From: Ferrovibrio sp.
GTDB lineage: Bacteria; Pseudomonadota; Alphaproteobacteria; Ferrovibrionales; Ferrovibrionaceae
Reading direction: 5' to 3'
Length of the DNA stretch: 32,405 bases
Assembly: GCF_025869515.1 (NCBI RefSeq)
Contig: NZ_JAOZVR010000115.1
Location: forward strand, 1 to 32,405
Made by a program: the position numbers and the translations under genes. How positions within the stretch are numbered: position 1 is the stretch's first letter; every line of letters begins with the position of its first letter. Shown one piece after another: positions 1 to 8,395 of this stretch. The notes under the pieces were generated by a model. It ran no database searches. It had not been told where the DNA came from and saw only the letters and a list, made by a program, of their open reading frames with translations.

Positions 1-165
1 CTTGCGCGCCGGCTCCAGCTCTTCGCCCTGGCCCAGATCGGCGGTGAAGGTCACCACCTCGCAGGCATAGGTTTCCTGCAGCCATTTCAGGATCACCGAG
101 GTGTCGAGGCCGCCGGAATAGGCGAGGACCACCTTCTTGACGCTGCCATGCTTGCTGCCGCTCAT
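1..165 (-). CDS. argG: Argininosuccinate synthase, N-terminal fragment (runs off window)
   Basis: The first 55 codons of argininosuccinate synthase, which joins citrulline and aspartate with ATP in arginine biosynthesis (cytosolic). The fragment shows the N-type ATP pyrophosphatase P-loop, [15 protein letters not shown] at about residues 15-29, followed by [14 protein letters not shown], both diagnostic of the ArgG family. The ATG at 165-163 is preceded by AAGGAGT at a good distance, which fixes the start. The rest of the gene lies left of the window. The 122-bp gap to the next gene on the same strand suggests its own promoter, though I see no strong one. Confidence 0.97.
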   Translation of the reverse strand, partial: MSGSKHGSVKKVVLAYSGGLDTSVILKWLQETYACEVVTFTADLGQGEELEPARK

Positions 166-287
166 CGGGCGCACTCCTTAAATGCTCGGAAAATCGGGCC
201 GGAGTATAGGCAGGACCGAGGGGCATGCAAGCCGTGCAGGGTGGGTCTGCCGCCCCAATTCCGGCGCAATCGGCTCCTAAATCGGCC

Positions 288-539
288 TCAGAAGTCCGAG
301 ACGATGCCCTTGCGCTCCCAGTCGCCGTAGCGGGTCGGCTCGGGGCCTTTGGGCCCGTCTTCTTCGCCCGGTGCCTGGGTCAGCTTGATTGCCGGCTGGG
401 CCGGCGCCAGCGGCTTGCCGGTTTTGGGGTCGATGGGCCGGGTGTCGGCGGCGTTGCCGTCTAAAGAGAGGGCGCCGTCCGGGCTGGGGGCGGTGTCGGC
501 AGGCTGACTCTGGGCGGGAAGCTTGGGATCGTCGGCCAT
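288..539 (-). CDS. DUF1674 / SdhAF4-like succinate dehydrogenase assembly factor
   Basis: An 83-residue protein. The N-terminal two thirds is low-complexity and rich in Pro, Ala and Asp; the C-terminus carries the family signature, GPEPTRYGDWERKGIVSDF, ending the protein. In mitochondria the homologous SDHAF4 binds flavinylated SdhA and helps assemble succinate dehydrogenase; bacterial DUF1674 members are assigned the same role by homology. The ATG at 539-537 has AGAAGG upstream. It is divergent from the HtpX-type protease gene, a neighbour pair common in Alphaproteobacteria. Longer upstream in-frame starts exist but overlap the divergent promoter region and add non-conserved sequence. Confidence 0.85.
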   Translation of the reverse strand: MADDPKLPAQSQPADTAPSPDGALSLDGNAADTRPIDPKTGKPLAPAQPAIKLTQAPGEEDGPKGPEPTRYGDWERKGIVSDF

Positions 540-661
540 GATGCGGGGCCTTCTTGCGGAGGGGTTTGGCAATCTTACATATAGCGGTGCGGGTCGGCTG
601 CAAAGCCCGCGTGGCTTTTCCTGGCAGGCGAGGCCGACCGCAGAACGAGGGTGAGACGACA

Positions 662-1630
662 ATGAACTACCTGAAGACGGGACTTCTGCTGGCTGCCATG
701 ACGGCGCTGTTCGGTGCCGTCGGTTTCCTGATCGGCGGCGAGTCCGGCATGCTGATCGCGCTGGCGCTGGCCGCGGTGATGAACCTGTTCGCCTACTGGA
801 ACAGCGACAAGATGGTGCTGTCGATGTATGGCGCCCGCGAGGTCGATGCGCAGACGGCGCCGGAATTCTATCGCCTGGTCGAGCAGCTGGCGCAGCGTGC
901 CGGTCTGCCGATGCCGCGCGTCTATGTGATCGACAACGAGCAGCCCAATGCCTTTGCCACCGGCCGCAATCCGGAAAATGCTGCCGTGGCGGCCACCACC
1001 GGCCTGCTGCATCGCCTGAGCCGCGAGGAAATCGCCGGCGTGATGGCGCATGAACTGGCGCATGTGAAAAACCGCGACACCCTGATCATGACGGTGACGG
1101 CGACGCTGGCTGGCGCCATCGGCATGCTGGCGAATTTCGCCATGTTCTTCGGCGGCAGCCGCGACAATCGCAGCGGCCTCGGCATCATCGGCAGCATCGC
1201 GGTGATGATCCTGGCGCCGGTGGCGGCCATGCTGGTGCAGATGGCGATCAGCCGCAGCCGCGAATACGAAGCCGACAAGGCCGGCGCCGGGATCAGCGGC
1301 AATCCGCAGGCGCTCGCTTCGGCGCTGCAGCGGATCAGCGGTTCGGTCGAGCAGGTGCCGAATGCGCAGGCCGAGGGCAATCCGGCCACCGCGCATATGT
1401 TCATCATCAACCCGCTGCATGGCGGCGCGATGGACAGCCTGTTCTCGACGCATCCGAGCACCGAGAACCGCGTCGCCGCGCTGATGCAGCTGGCCGGCGC
1501 GATGGGTGGCGGGAGCGCCGGCACTCAGCAGCCGGCCTATGCCGATACGCCGATGGCTTCGGGCACCGCCTCGGTGCCGGTATCCGGCACGGCGCGGCGC
1601 CGGCGCAGCCCCTGGGGCAATCGCCGCTAG
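662..1630 (+). CDS. htpX: M48-family membrane zinc metalloprotease HtpX
   Basis: A 322-residue HtpX-type protease that degrades damaged or misfolded membrane proteins from the inner membrane. Two hydrophobic segments lie at the N-terminus (about residues 5-20 and 24-42). The zinc motif HELAH is at residues 130-134, two more hydrophobic segments follow, and [11 protein letters not shown] supplies the third zinc ligand (Glu). The C-terminus is a Gly/Ser-rich tail ending in an arginine cluster ([12 protein letters not shown]), longer than in E. coli HtpX (293 residues). I chose the ATG at 662 rather than the earlier in-frame ATG at 554, because [13 protein letters not shown] is the typical family start and GAGGGTGAG lies just upstream. 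The stop abuts the convergent ABC transporter stop. Confidence 0.93.
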   Translation: MNYLKTGLLLAAMTALFGAVGFLIGGESGMLIALALAAVMNLFAYWNSDKMVLSMYGAREVDAQTAPEFYRLVEQLAQRAGLPMPRVYVIDNEQPNAFATGRNPENAAVAATTGLLHRLSREEIAGVMAHELAHVKNRDTLIMTVTATLAGAIGMLANFAMFFGGSRDNRSGLGIIGSIAVMILAPVAAMLVQMAISRSREYEADKAGAGISGNPQALASALQRISGSVEQVPNAQAEGNPATAHMFIINPLHGGAMDSLFSTHPSTENRVAALMQLAGAMGGGSAGTQQPAYADTPMASGTASVPVSGTARRRRSPWGNRR

Positions 1631-3286
1631 TCAGGTTACGGCCACCAGCTGCGACGGCCCGCCATCTTCGGCGGGCTGCAATTCCAGATGCTGTTCATGG
1701 AAGGCCAGCAGGGCCGGGCGATGGCCGATGCTGACCACGGTGGTGTGCGGCAATGCCGCGCGCAGCTGTTTCATCACGCGATGTTCGGTATCGTCGTCCA
1801 GCGCCGAGGTCGCCTCGTCGAGGAACAGCCAGGCCGGCTTCATCAGCCAGGCGCCGGCCAGCTGCACGCGCTGCTGCTCGCCGCCCGACAGCACCTGATC
1901 CCACTTGGCTTCCTCGTCCAGCCGATCCTGCATGTGGCCCAGCTCCATCGCAGCCAGAGCCTCGCGATACGCGGCGTTATCGTAGGTGGCGGGATCGTGC
2001 GGATAGGCCAGCGCGGCCCGCAGCGTGCCGATCGGAATATAAGGCTGCTGCGGCAGGAACAGGCTCTGCCCGGCGTCGCTGCGCCTGATCAGGCCCTGGC
2101 CGAACGGCCACAGGCCGGCGATGGCGCGCAGCAGCGTGGTCTTGCCGTTGCCGGAACGGCCGGTCAGCAGCAGACTGTCGCCGCGTTTCAGCGACAGCCG
2201 ATCGAGACCGAGCAGCGGCCGTCCATTGGGGAGTGTGAGCGCTAGGTCCTGCACCTCAAGCCGTTCGTCATCGGTGATCTCGATGGCGATGCGGGACTGC
2301 GTGGCGATCAGGTCGGCCTGTTCCATACCCTGGCGGAAACCGGTCAGGCGGTTGATCACCGCGCGCCATTCGGCGATGTCGGTATAGGCCGAGATCAGAT
2401 AGCTGAAGGCGCTCTGCACCTGGCCGAAGGCCGAAGCCGTCTGCATCAGGCCGCCGAGCTGGATGGCGCCGCCGAAATAGCGCGGTGCCGCCACCACGAA
2501 GGGGAAGATGATGGCGGCCTGGCCATAGCCGGCGGTGAACCAGATCAGCTGCTTCTGTCGCCGCATGATGGCGAGGAAATTGTCGAACACCGCGCTGAAG
2601 CGGGTATGCAGGCGGGTATTCTCGGCCGCCTCGCCATTCTGCAGGGCGATGCCTTCGGCATGTTCGCGCACCCGTACCAGATCGAAGCGGAAATCCGCTT
2701 CATAGCGCTGCTGGTTGAAATTCAGCGGCACCAGCTTGCGGCCGATCATATGCGTGATCCAGGTGCCGGCGGCGGCATAGACCAGCGCGGCCCAGACCAT
2801 ATAACCGGGAATCTCGACCGGGCTGCCGAACAGGCTGAGGCTGTAGGAACCCGACAGGCCCCACAGAATGTGCAGGAAGGAGGCCAGCGTCACGACGGCA
2901 TTCATCAGGCCCAGCGTGATGTTCAGGGAATAGGCGGCAAACAGCCGCATGTCTTCGGCGATGCGCTGGTCCGGATTGTCGGTGCCCAGGTTGAAGACCT
3001 GCATCTGGTAATAGTGTTTGGCTTGCAGCCATGCATCGAGCCAGTGCTCGGTCAGCCAGCGGCGCCAGCGCAGCTGCAGCATCTGGTTCAGGTAATACTG
3101 GTAGACGGCAACGGCGATGAACAGCGCAGCCATGCCGGCGAAATGCAGCAGGTAGGTCTGGAAGTCGTCGAAATTCTTTTCCTGCAGCGCGTTGTAGAAA
3201 TCGTTATTCCATTGGTTGAACCACACATTCAGCGCCACGGTGCCGAGGTTGAGCGCGACGATGGCGGCCAGCAGGCCCCAGGCCAT
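1631..3286 (-). CDS. SbmA/BacA/YddA-type ABC transporter, fused permease-ATPase
   Basis: A 551-residue half-transporter of the ABC_membrane_2 type. The first ~330 residues carry the transmembrane domain (opening WGLLAAIVALNLGTVALNVW). The C-terminal ATPase has Walker A (LLLTGRSGNGKTTLLRA), the signature LSGGEQQRV and Walker B WLFLDEATSALD. The family includes exporters of unknown substrate (YddA) and vitamin B12 or peptide importers. The start is doubtful. The ATG at 3286 lacks a clear ribosome site, and the same frame stays open upstream to a TAG at 3418-3416. Residues just before the ATG (PDLADRDERLM) look like the usual N-terminal region of the family, but no ATG, GTG or TTG occurs in that extension. 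It follows the copper operon on the same strand, 197 bp after tonB. Confidence 0.88.
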   Translation of the reverse strand: MAWGLLAAIVALNLGTVALNVWFNQWNNDFYNALQEKNFDDFQTYLLHFAGMAALFIAVAVYQYYLNQMLQLRWRRWLTEHWLDAWLQAKHYYQMQVFNLGTDNPDQRIAEDMRLFAAYSLNITLGLMNAVVTLASFLHILWGLSGSYSLSLFGSPVEIPGYMVWAALVYAAAGTWITHMIGRKLVPLNFNQQRYEADFRFDLVRVREHAEGIALQNGEAAENTRLHTRFSAVFDNFLAIMRRQKQLIWFTAGYGQAAIIFPFVVAAPRYFGGAIQLGGLMQTASAFGQVQSAFSYLISAYTDIAEWRAVINRLTGFRQGMEQADLIATQSRIAIEITDDERLEVQDLALTLPNGRPLLGLDRLSLKRGDSLLLTGRSGNGKTTLLRAIAGLWPFGQGLIRRSDAGQSLFLPQQPYIPIGTLRAALAYPHDPATYDNAAYREALAAMELGHMQDRLDEEAKWDQVLSGGEQQRVQLAGAWLMKPAWLFLDEATSALDDDTEHRVMKQLRAALPHTTVVSIGHRPALLAFHEQHLELQPAEDGGPSQLVAVT

Positions 3287-3322
3287 GAGGCGCTCGTCAC
3301 GGTCGGCTAAATCCGGCCGGGC

Positions 3323-3388
3323 CCGCCCCCCGGGGGCGCGGCAGATGGCGATGATTGTGGACTGGGTGCGCCCCGGCCCGGGGGGCGG
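3323..3388. repeat. GC-only inverted repeat upstream of the ABC transporter
   Basis: CCGCCCCCCGGG at 3323-3334 is repeated in inverted orientation as CCCGGGGGGCGG at 3377-3388, giving 12-bp perfect arms around a 42-bp spacer; each arm is also nearly self-complementary. It lies between tonB and the ABC transporter. It could be a transcription-attenuating hairpin, but no T-tract follows on either strand. Confidence 0.6.
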
Positions 3389-3483
3389 CGCCGGCCTGGT
3401 CCCGGCCCCGCGACCCTAGCCCGGGAATTGTGGCGAAGTCTCGGCCCACGGGATGAAAAATATTTAATCCGGCCGCAGCCGAC

Positions 3484-4266
3484 TCAGGGCTCGAGGGCGA
3501 ACCGCACCGGCACGATGAAGCTGGCTTTCTCGCTGCCCGGCGGCAGTTGCGGCGGCGGGAATGGCGCCGCGCGGCGCGCCATGGCCAGCGCAGCCTCATC
3601 AAGCAGCGGAATGCCGCTGGACTGCACCAGGGTCAGAGCGATCAGGCGGCCGGACCGGTCCAGGGTCAGGGCGATGCGCGGTGCGCCTTCCAGGCGGCGC
3701 AGGCGCGCGGCGCGCGGGTAATCGCGATGGCGACCGAGCCAGTCGAGCAGGATCGGTGCATAAGGCGGCATTGCCTCCTGTACTGGAACGGGCGCCTGCG
3801 GCAGGGCTCGCGCGGCAATGGGAGGCGCCTGCACCGGCAGGCTGTCAGCCGCGCCCAACGCCTGATTGGTCGATGGTGTTTCGCCGCGCGGCTGCACGGC
3901 CTGCTGTGGCGGACGCGGGCGTGGCTTCACGGCGGGTTTTGCTGGCGCGGGCGATTCGATCTGCGGCTCCGGCAGGGGCTCCGTATCGGGTTCCGGCAGT
4001 TCGGCAACCGGCTCCGGCGGTGCCGGCTCGGCCGGCGCGGTGAGCAGCTGCGGCGGTGCCGCCGGGATGACGATTTCGAAAACGGGCAGGGGGTCTGGCT
4101 GCGGCTTCGGTGCAGCGATGGTACCGGCCAGCAGCAGGGCAGCAATGCCGCCATGAACGCCTAGGGCCAGCATCCAGCTCCGCAGGGCCGGGTTGGCAGA
4201 GGCAGTCTCCCGGGGCGGCACGAGCCGTCCCGGGATCTGCAGGTCTATGGCATCTGCCGTTACCAC
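3484..4266 (-). CDS. TonB family energy transducer
   Basis: A 260-residue protein with the classical TonB layout: a short cytoplasmic N-terminus, one membrane anchor (about residues 32-52), a long Pro/Glu/Lys periplasmic spacer (about 53-170), and a C-terminal TonB domain opening at HRDYPRAARLRRLEG. It transmits proton-motive force to outer-membrane receptors. It starts with GTG at 4266-4264, overlapping the stop of the upstream receptor gene by 7 bp, so translation is probably coupled and this TonB is probably dedicated to that receptor. ExbB and ExbD are not in the window and would come from elsewhere. No alternative ATG fits before the membrane anchor; the first internal Met is inside it. 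Confidence 0.9.
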   Translation of the reverse strand: MVTADAIDLQIPGRLVPPRETASANPALRSWMLALGVHGGIAALLLAGTIAAPKPQPDPLPVFEIVIPAAPPQLLTAPAEPAPPEPVAELPEPDTEPLPEPQIESPAPAKPAVKPRPRPPQQAVQPRGETPSTNQALGAADSLPVQAPPIAARALPQAPVPVQEAMPPYAPILLDWLGRHRDYPRAARLRRLEGAPRIALTLDRSGRLIALTLVQSSGIPLLDEAALAMARRAAPFPPPQLPPGSEKASFIVPVRFALEP

Positions 4267-6368
4267 CGGTACTCGACGCCGAGATAGACGGCGCGGCCGT
4301 CGCCCGGATTGAACTGCGCCGAGCTTGCCGTGCCGGTCGGCAGCACGCTCACCTCGGCAATATACTTCTTGTCGAGCAGGTTGCGGCCATCGACGAAGAC
4401 TTTCAGCCCGTCGCCGAAATCGTAGCCGGCCTTGGCGCCCAGCAGCGCATAAGGATCGGTCTTCAGCGTATTGGCATTGTCGACGTTATAGGCCTGCGGC
4501 ACCCATTCGACATTCGGCCCGGCATACCACCCGCTGGCATGCGTATAGCGCAGCTCAGCCACCAGGAAATGCCGCGGTGCGCCGGGGATGTCATTGCTGC
4601 CATAGGTGCTGTGGTTGTCGAAATGGAAATCGCTGTAGGTATAGGCGCCGCGCAGCGCCATTTTGTCGCCCTGCGCGAAAGCGTTACGCAGCGCGGTCCA
4701 TTCGCCGCCCAGTTCGATACCCTGATGGATGGTCGAGCCGATATTCTGCTGGCTCGACTGGCCGTTGACCAGGATGGACTGCAACTCGTCCTGCAGCCAT
4801 GCACGGTAAACAGCGGCATCCCAGGCAACATCGCCGTGACTACCGCGCGTGCCGATTTCCAGCGTCTTCGATTTCTGCGATTCCACCGCGACGGTCGTGG
4901 TGCCGAGTTCCGAGAACGGCGGCGGCTCATCCGCCCAGCTCAGGTTGATGAAGGCCTGATTCGAGGGCGCGTAGTCCCAGCGCAGGCCCACTTTCGGGTT
5001 GATGCTGTTGTAGCCGCGCTCGAAGGAGCGGTCGCCGTTGGACAGGAATTTGTCATCGAGCTCGCGTTTGGCCATGGTGCCCTGCAAGCCGGTGATGACG
5101 GCGACATTATTCACCACATACAGGGCATTCTCGCCATAGACCTCGAATGTCCGCGAGATCTGATCGTCGAACGCGGTCAGCGCCCCCCTCGATCCGCCGA
5201 CATTGTTGTATGTCCGCGCCTGATTGATGCCGGCGAAGTAATTCGCGCCGAGCGTCACTTCGCTGCGATGGCCTGCGACCGTCAGGTCGTTGTACCACCT
5301 GACAAAGCCGCCGCCATTGGTTTCGTCGTTGTCGATCACCGGGGTGAAGAACGGCGGCGAATACAGCGGGTGGAACAACTCCTTGCGCGCCAGGAAGGCG
5401 CCAACCGTAACTTCGCCGGTCTCGGTCAGGAAGGTGGTCTTGTTGGCGCCGCGCAAGGAGTCGATATTACGCTTGGTATTGCCCACGAAGCTGCTGGCCG
5501 GAGTCTGACGCGGATTGCTCAGCGCCTGCTCTTTGGTCAGCGAGCCCGGTATCTTCTGGTTGATGTCGGCAGCCGAGAGGAAGAAGCGCGTTTCGGCGCC
5601 ATCGCCGAAACGATAGCCGATATTGCCGTTCAGCCGCTTGTAATCCTGGTCGGTGTGATCGCGGAAGCCGCTGCTGTGGCTGTAGGTTGGCGTGACGTAG
5701 TAGTCGTAGTTGCCCGACACGCCGCCGGCGCCGAACTGGGTGCGCATGCTGTCGAAACTGCCGAATTCCTGGCGCAACAGGAAGCCCGGGTTGCTGCGTC
5801 CTGTCGGGCTGACGAAATTCACCGCACCACCGAGCAACGAGGCGCCGTATTGCAAGGCATTGGCGCCCTTGTAGATCTCGGTGTAATCGACGGCGAGCGG
5901 ATCGATCTCCATCGTGTCGCCGGAACCGTCGGCATCGGTGATCGGCACGCCGTCGCGCAGGATTCTGGTGCCGCGCAGGTGGAAGCTGCGCGACAGACCC
6001 GAGCCGCGGATCGACAGTCGCGAATCCTCCTGGCCGTATTTCGACTGTGCAAACACGCCCGGTACATAGCCGAGGATGTCCTTCACCGAATTGGCGCGGC
6101 CGTCGCGTACCTCGTCGGCGGTAACGATATCGACGCCGCCGGCGGTTTTCTCAATGCGCTTCTTCGCCTCATCGGCATTCGGAACGGTGATCGCCTCGTC
6201 TTCCGGCTTCGCCGTGACCGTAATCGGCGAGGTGACGGTCTGGCTGCGGGCGTCAGGCGCCAGCAGCGCGATGGCGGCGGTGGCGCCCAGCAACGCGATG
6301 GCCAGGCGGGGCAGCAGGCGTTCGGCCGTGCTGCGGGCGGTAAAATAGAACATGGATGTGTGAGTCAT
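4260..6368 (-). CDS. TonB-dependent outer-membrane receptor, probably for copper
   Basis: A 702-residue receptor. A signal peptide (hydrophobic run LAIALLGATAAIALLAPDA) is followed by a plug domain with DGRANSVKDILGYVPGVF, the RLSIRGSGLSRSFHLRG segment and IYKGANALQYGASLLGGAVN. A 22-strand-type barrel follows, ending in the aromatic YLGVEYRW. The plug resembles FecA-like receptors, so sequence alone would suggest a siderophore or metal-chelate substrate. Context favours copper: it lies 96 bp downstream of a YcnI-PCu(A)C copper-binding protein and a DUF2946 gene, and it overlaps a dedicated tonB. The start is the ATG at 6368; a longer in-frame ATG at 6419 adds non-signal residues. The substrate is inference. 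Confidence 0.9.
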   Translation of the reverse strand: MTHTSMFYFTARSTAERLLPRLAIALLGATAAIALLAPDARSQTVTSPITVTAKPEDEAITVPNADEAKKRIEKTAGGVDIVTADEVRDGRANSVKDILGYVPGVFAQSKYGQEDSRLSIRGSGLSRSFHLRGTRILRDGVPITDADGSGDTMEIDPLAVDYTEIYKGANALQYGASLLGGAVNFVSPTGRSNPGFLLRQEFGSFDSMRTQFGAGGVSGNYDYYVTPTYSHSSGFRDHTDQDYKRLNGNIGYRFGDGAETRFFLSAADINQKIPGSLTKEQALSNPRQTPASSFVGNTKRNIDSLRGANKTTFLTETGEVTVGAFLARKELFHPLYSPPFFTPVIDNDETNGGGFVRWYNDLTVAGHRSEVTLGANYFAGINQARTYNNVGGSRGALTAFDDQISRTFEVYGENALYVVNNVAVITGLQGTMAKRELDDKFLSNGDRSFERGYNSINPKVGLRWDYAPSNQAFINLSWADEPPPFSELGTTTVAVESQKSKTLEIGTRGSHGDVAWDAAVYRAWLQDELQSILVNGQSSQQNIGSTIHQGIELGGEWTALRNAFAQGDKMALRGAYTYSDFHFDNHSTYGSNDIPGAPRHFLVAELRYTHASGWYAGPNVEWVPQAYNVDNANTLKTDPYALLGAKAGYDFGDGLKVFVDGRNLLDKKYIAEVSVLPTGTASSAQFNPGDGRAVYLGVEYRW

Positions 6369-6464
6369 GGAAAGTCTCGCAGGTATGGTCCCGCGCAACG
6401 CGCAAGCCGGTGCGGACACGCCGCACGGAGTCGTGGCGTCGATGCCGGGAAAGACAGATCTGGA

Positions 6465-7472
6465 TTAGTGCTTGTGCTCGTGGCCGCCGGCGGCAGGCAT
6501 GCCCGGCGATCCGGCCTTCTGCACCGGAACCTGAAGGGTCACGGTGCCAGCCTTCTCGAAGGTCAGCGTGAGCGGAAAGCTCTGGCCTTCCTTCAGCGCC
6601 TGCTTCAGGCCGATCAGCATCACATGATAGCCGCCGGGTTCCAGCGCGGTCTGGCCATTGGCCGGCACGGGGATGTTGTCCACTGCCCGCATGCGCATGG
6701 CATCGCCATCCTTGATATGCGTGTGCAGTTCGACATTGTCGGCCACCGGCGAGGAGGCCTTCACCAGCTTGTCCGCCGTGCCGCCGGCATTCTTCAGCGT
6801 CAGGAACACGCCGCCGACCTTGGCGGGGGTGGCGCGGGCGAAAGGCTGCAGCACCTGGATGTCGCCGGCCTTGGCCGCTTCGGCGGCCGGCGCGGTGTTT
6901 GTCTGTGCCATGCCGCCATGCATATGCTGGCTATGCTGTGCGTGCTGCATCTGCATGGCAGAATTGTCGCCGGCAATACGGATCAGCGCCGCCGGACGCT
7001 CGACCCTCTGCCCCGCGGCCGGAATCTGGTCCCAGCGCGTCTCGCCGCCGGCACAGGTCTGCACCACCGGCAGCCAGAGCTGCCGGCCCGGCGCATCGGG
7101 CAGTTTCAGCACGAGGCCGAATTCATCGAACTGTTCGTTCGGCAGGCTGCCGCCGCTCCAGCTGACCGCGCTGACCACCGTATCGGTCTTGCGGCCATGG
7201 CCGGCGTCGATCGGCTGTTCCAGCCTGGTGGTTTCGACCTTGATCTCCCAGCCCGGCTTGGGCTGGGCGCTGGCATTGGCGATGCCTTCAGGGATGCTGA
7301 CGCGGATGGCGGTGGTCGGTTTGCCGGCACCGCAGCCATGGCCGACGCGGAGCGCGGTGCGGAAATAGCTGCCGGGCTGGGCCTCGGCGGGATCGGCGAC
7401 GATATGGGCATAGGCAGTGGATGACAGCAGGGTGGCGAGCGCGGCAGCGCTCGCAAGCTTGGTGATCGACAT
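6465..7472 (-). CDS. YcnI (DUF1775) - PCu(A)C fusion, periplasmic copper-binding protein
   Basis: A 335-residue secreted protein joining two copper-binding families. The signal peptide (residues 1-22, ending STAYA) would be cut directly before His23, placing a histidine at the mature N-terminus, as required for the copper site described for YcnI. DUF1775 spans about 23-180. A Met/His-rich linker (MQMQHAQHSQHMHGGM) follows. The PCu(A)C domain (about 205-320) carries the copper ligands in ELHTHIKDGDAMRMR and GGYHVMLIG. The tail ends in GGHEHKH. PCu(A)C proteins deliver Cu(I) to cytochrome oxidase. The ATG at 7472 has GGGAG upstream. It lies 44 bp after the DUF2946 gene, same strand, and ahead of the receptor. 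Confidence 0.93.
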   Translation of the reverse strand: MSITKLASAAALATLLSSTAYAHIVADPAEAQPGSYFRTALRVGHGCGAGKPTTAIRVSIPEGIANASAQPKPGWEIKVETTRLEQPIDAGHGRKTDTVVSAVSWSGGSLPNEQFDEFGLVLKLPDAPGRQLWLPVVQTCAGGETRWDQIPAAGQRVERPAALIRIAGDNSAMQMQHAQHSQHMHGGMAQTNTAPAAEAAKAGDIQVLQPFARATPAKVGGVFLTLKNAGGTADKLVKASSPVADNVELHTHIKDGDAMRMRAVDNIPVPANGQTALEPGGYHVMLIGLKQALKEGQSFPLTLTFEKAGTVTLQVPVQKAGSPGMPAAGGHEHKH

Positions 7473-7516
7473 TGGGAAAACTCCCGGAATCCTGAAAACG
7501 AAAAGGGTGGCGTGGT

Positions 7517-7960
7517 TCAGGAAACGAAAGCGGGAGGCGCGCGCGCCTGCGGTGGAAGATAGGCGGCCGAGGCGGCCGTGCTGGCCGGCGCGGCGCCATA
7601 GAGTACGGTGATCGCCAGGCTCGGCAGCACCGGCAGGGCGCCGGCCGGCAGGATGGCATGGGAAAGATTGGCCGTGGCGAAGCAGACCGGGCAGATCCGG
7701 CTGCTCTTCTCGCTCTTGGCCGGGTCGGTATCCACCGGGGCGCCGTCCTTCAGCGCCAGCGTGCGGAAACCGAGCGCCGAACAGAGCACGACCTGCTCGA
7801 TGCCGTTGGCCGCCTGCACCTGCCGGGCGACCTGCTGGGTCAGCGGCAGCAGGCCGTGGAATACCAGGGCGCACAGCGCCAGCAGGGCAGCCAGCCGGCC
7901 AAGACGACGTCCTGGGGCAGGGCGGGCGGCGGAACGGGATATGGCTGAGGGGCCAGACAT
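7517..7960 (-). CDS. DUF2946 family protein, possible copper-sensing upstream ORF
   Basis: A 147-residue protein with one N-terminal hydrophobic segment (LAALLALCALVFHGLLPL). It carries the family's cysteine features: VVLCSALGF near the middle and CPVC further on, then a His in the sequence NLSHAIL. DUF2946 genes commonly stand before copper-related genes. Family precedent: in Bordetella a DUF2946 upstream ORF (CruR) regulates a downstream TonB receptor operon in response to copper during its own translation, and CutF in Rhodobacter works similarly. Here it is first in a minus-strand operon ahead of a YcnI-PCu(A)C gene and a receptor. The start chosen is ATG 7960; an ATG at 8035 is in frame and would add 25 residues. 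Neither has a convincing ribosome site. Confidence 0.8.
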   Translation of the reverse strand: MSGPSAISRSAARPAPGRRLGRLAALLALCALVFHGLLPLTQQVARQVQAANGIEQVVLCSALGFRTLALKDGAPVDTDPAKSEKSSRICPVCFATANLSHAILPAGALPVLPSLAITVLYGAAPASTAASAAYLPPQARAPPAFVS

Positions 7961-8104
7961 GGGCACAGGCTTACCCCCGGGCTGTCTTTTGGGCAAGGCA
8001 CGGTTTGCCGCAGGCTGTGTTTGCCCTGGGTCCATTTGACGGCCCCCGGCCGGGCACTTAAGGTCGCCGGCGATGGTCCGCTGCAACGATTCGCCGAAAC
8101 GATC

Positions 8105-8310
8105 CGGCTGCGGCGGTGAAAAGGGAACGCGGTGCGGGAGACCCTCCTACAGGAGGGTTCCCAAAGCCGCGGCAGCCCCCGCTACGGTAAGCGGCGAGTC
8201 CCGCGCCAGGATGCCACTGGATCACAGCCCTGGGGATTACAGCCCTGGCCAGCGACGATCCGGGAAGGCGGTGCGGCCGACGACGACCTGCAAGCCCGGA
8301 GACCTGCCAT
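8105..8310 (+). promoter_or_regulatory. Cobalamin riboswitch
   Basis: All the conserved blocks of the B12 aptamer appear in order on the plus strand. They are AAGGGAACGCGGTG (8121-8134), GCAGCCCCCGCTACGGTAA (8172-8190), GCCACTGG (8213-8220), GGGAAGGCG near 8262-8270, and the B12 box AGCCCGGAGACCTGCC (8293-8308). It lies in the leader of the HupE/UreJ gene, so the permease is expected to be shut off when adenosylcobalamin is plentiful. Outer boundaries are approximate, because I matched conserved elements rather than folding the RNA. Confidence 0.93.
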
Positions 8311-8395
8311 CACTGTTCCGGTAAACCGCCCTGCATCAGGGGATGATGCAACGGCCGGTGCGCCATCATCGAAATGCTTGCACGGGAGGTGCATC

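Noticed and set aside
3440..3483. Small CGGC/GCCG stem followed by AT-rich sequence downstream of tonB as a terminator
   Set aside because: Four pairs are too few for an intrinsic terminator, although the AT-rich stretch after it is suggestive.
4110..7424. A very long plus-strand ORF opposite the copper operon
   Set aside because: It is the antisense of well-supported genes (receptor and YcnI-PCu(A)C). Long antisense frames are expected in GC-rich DNA.
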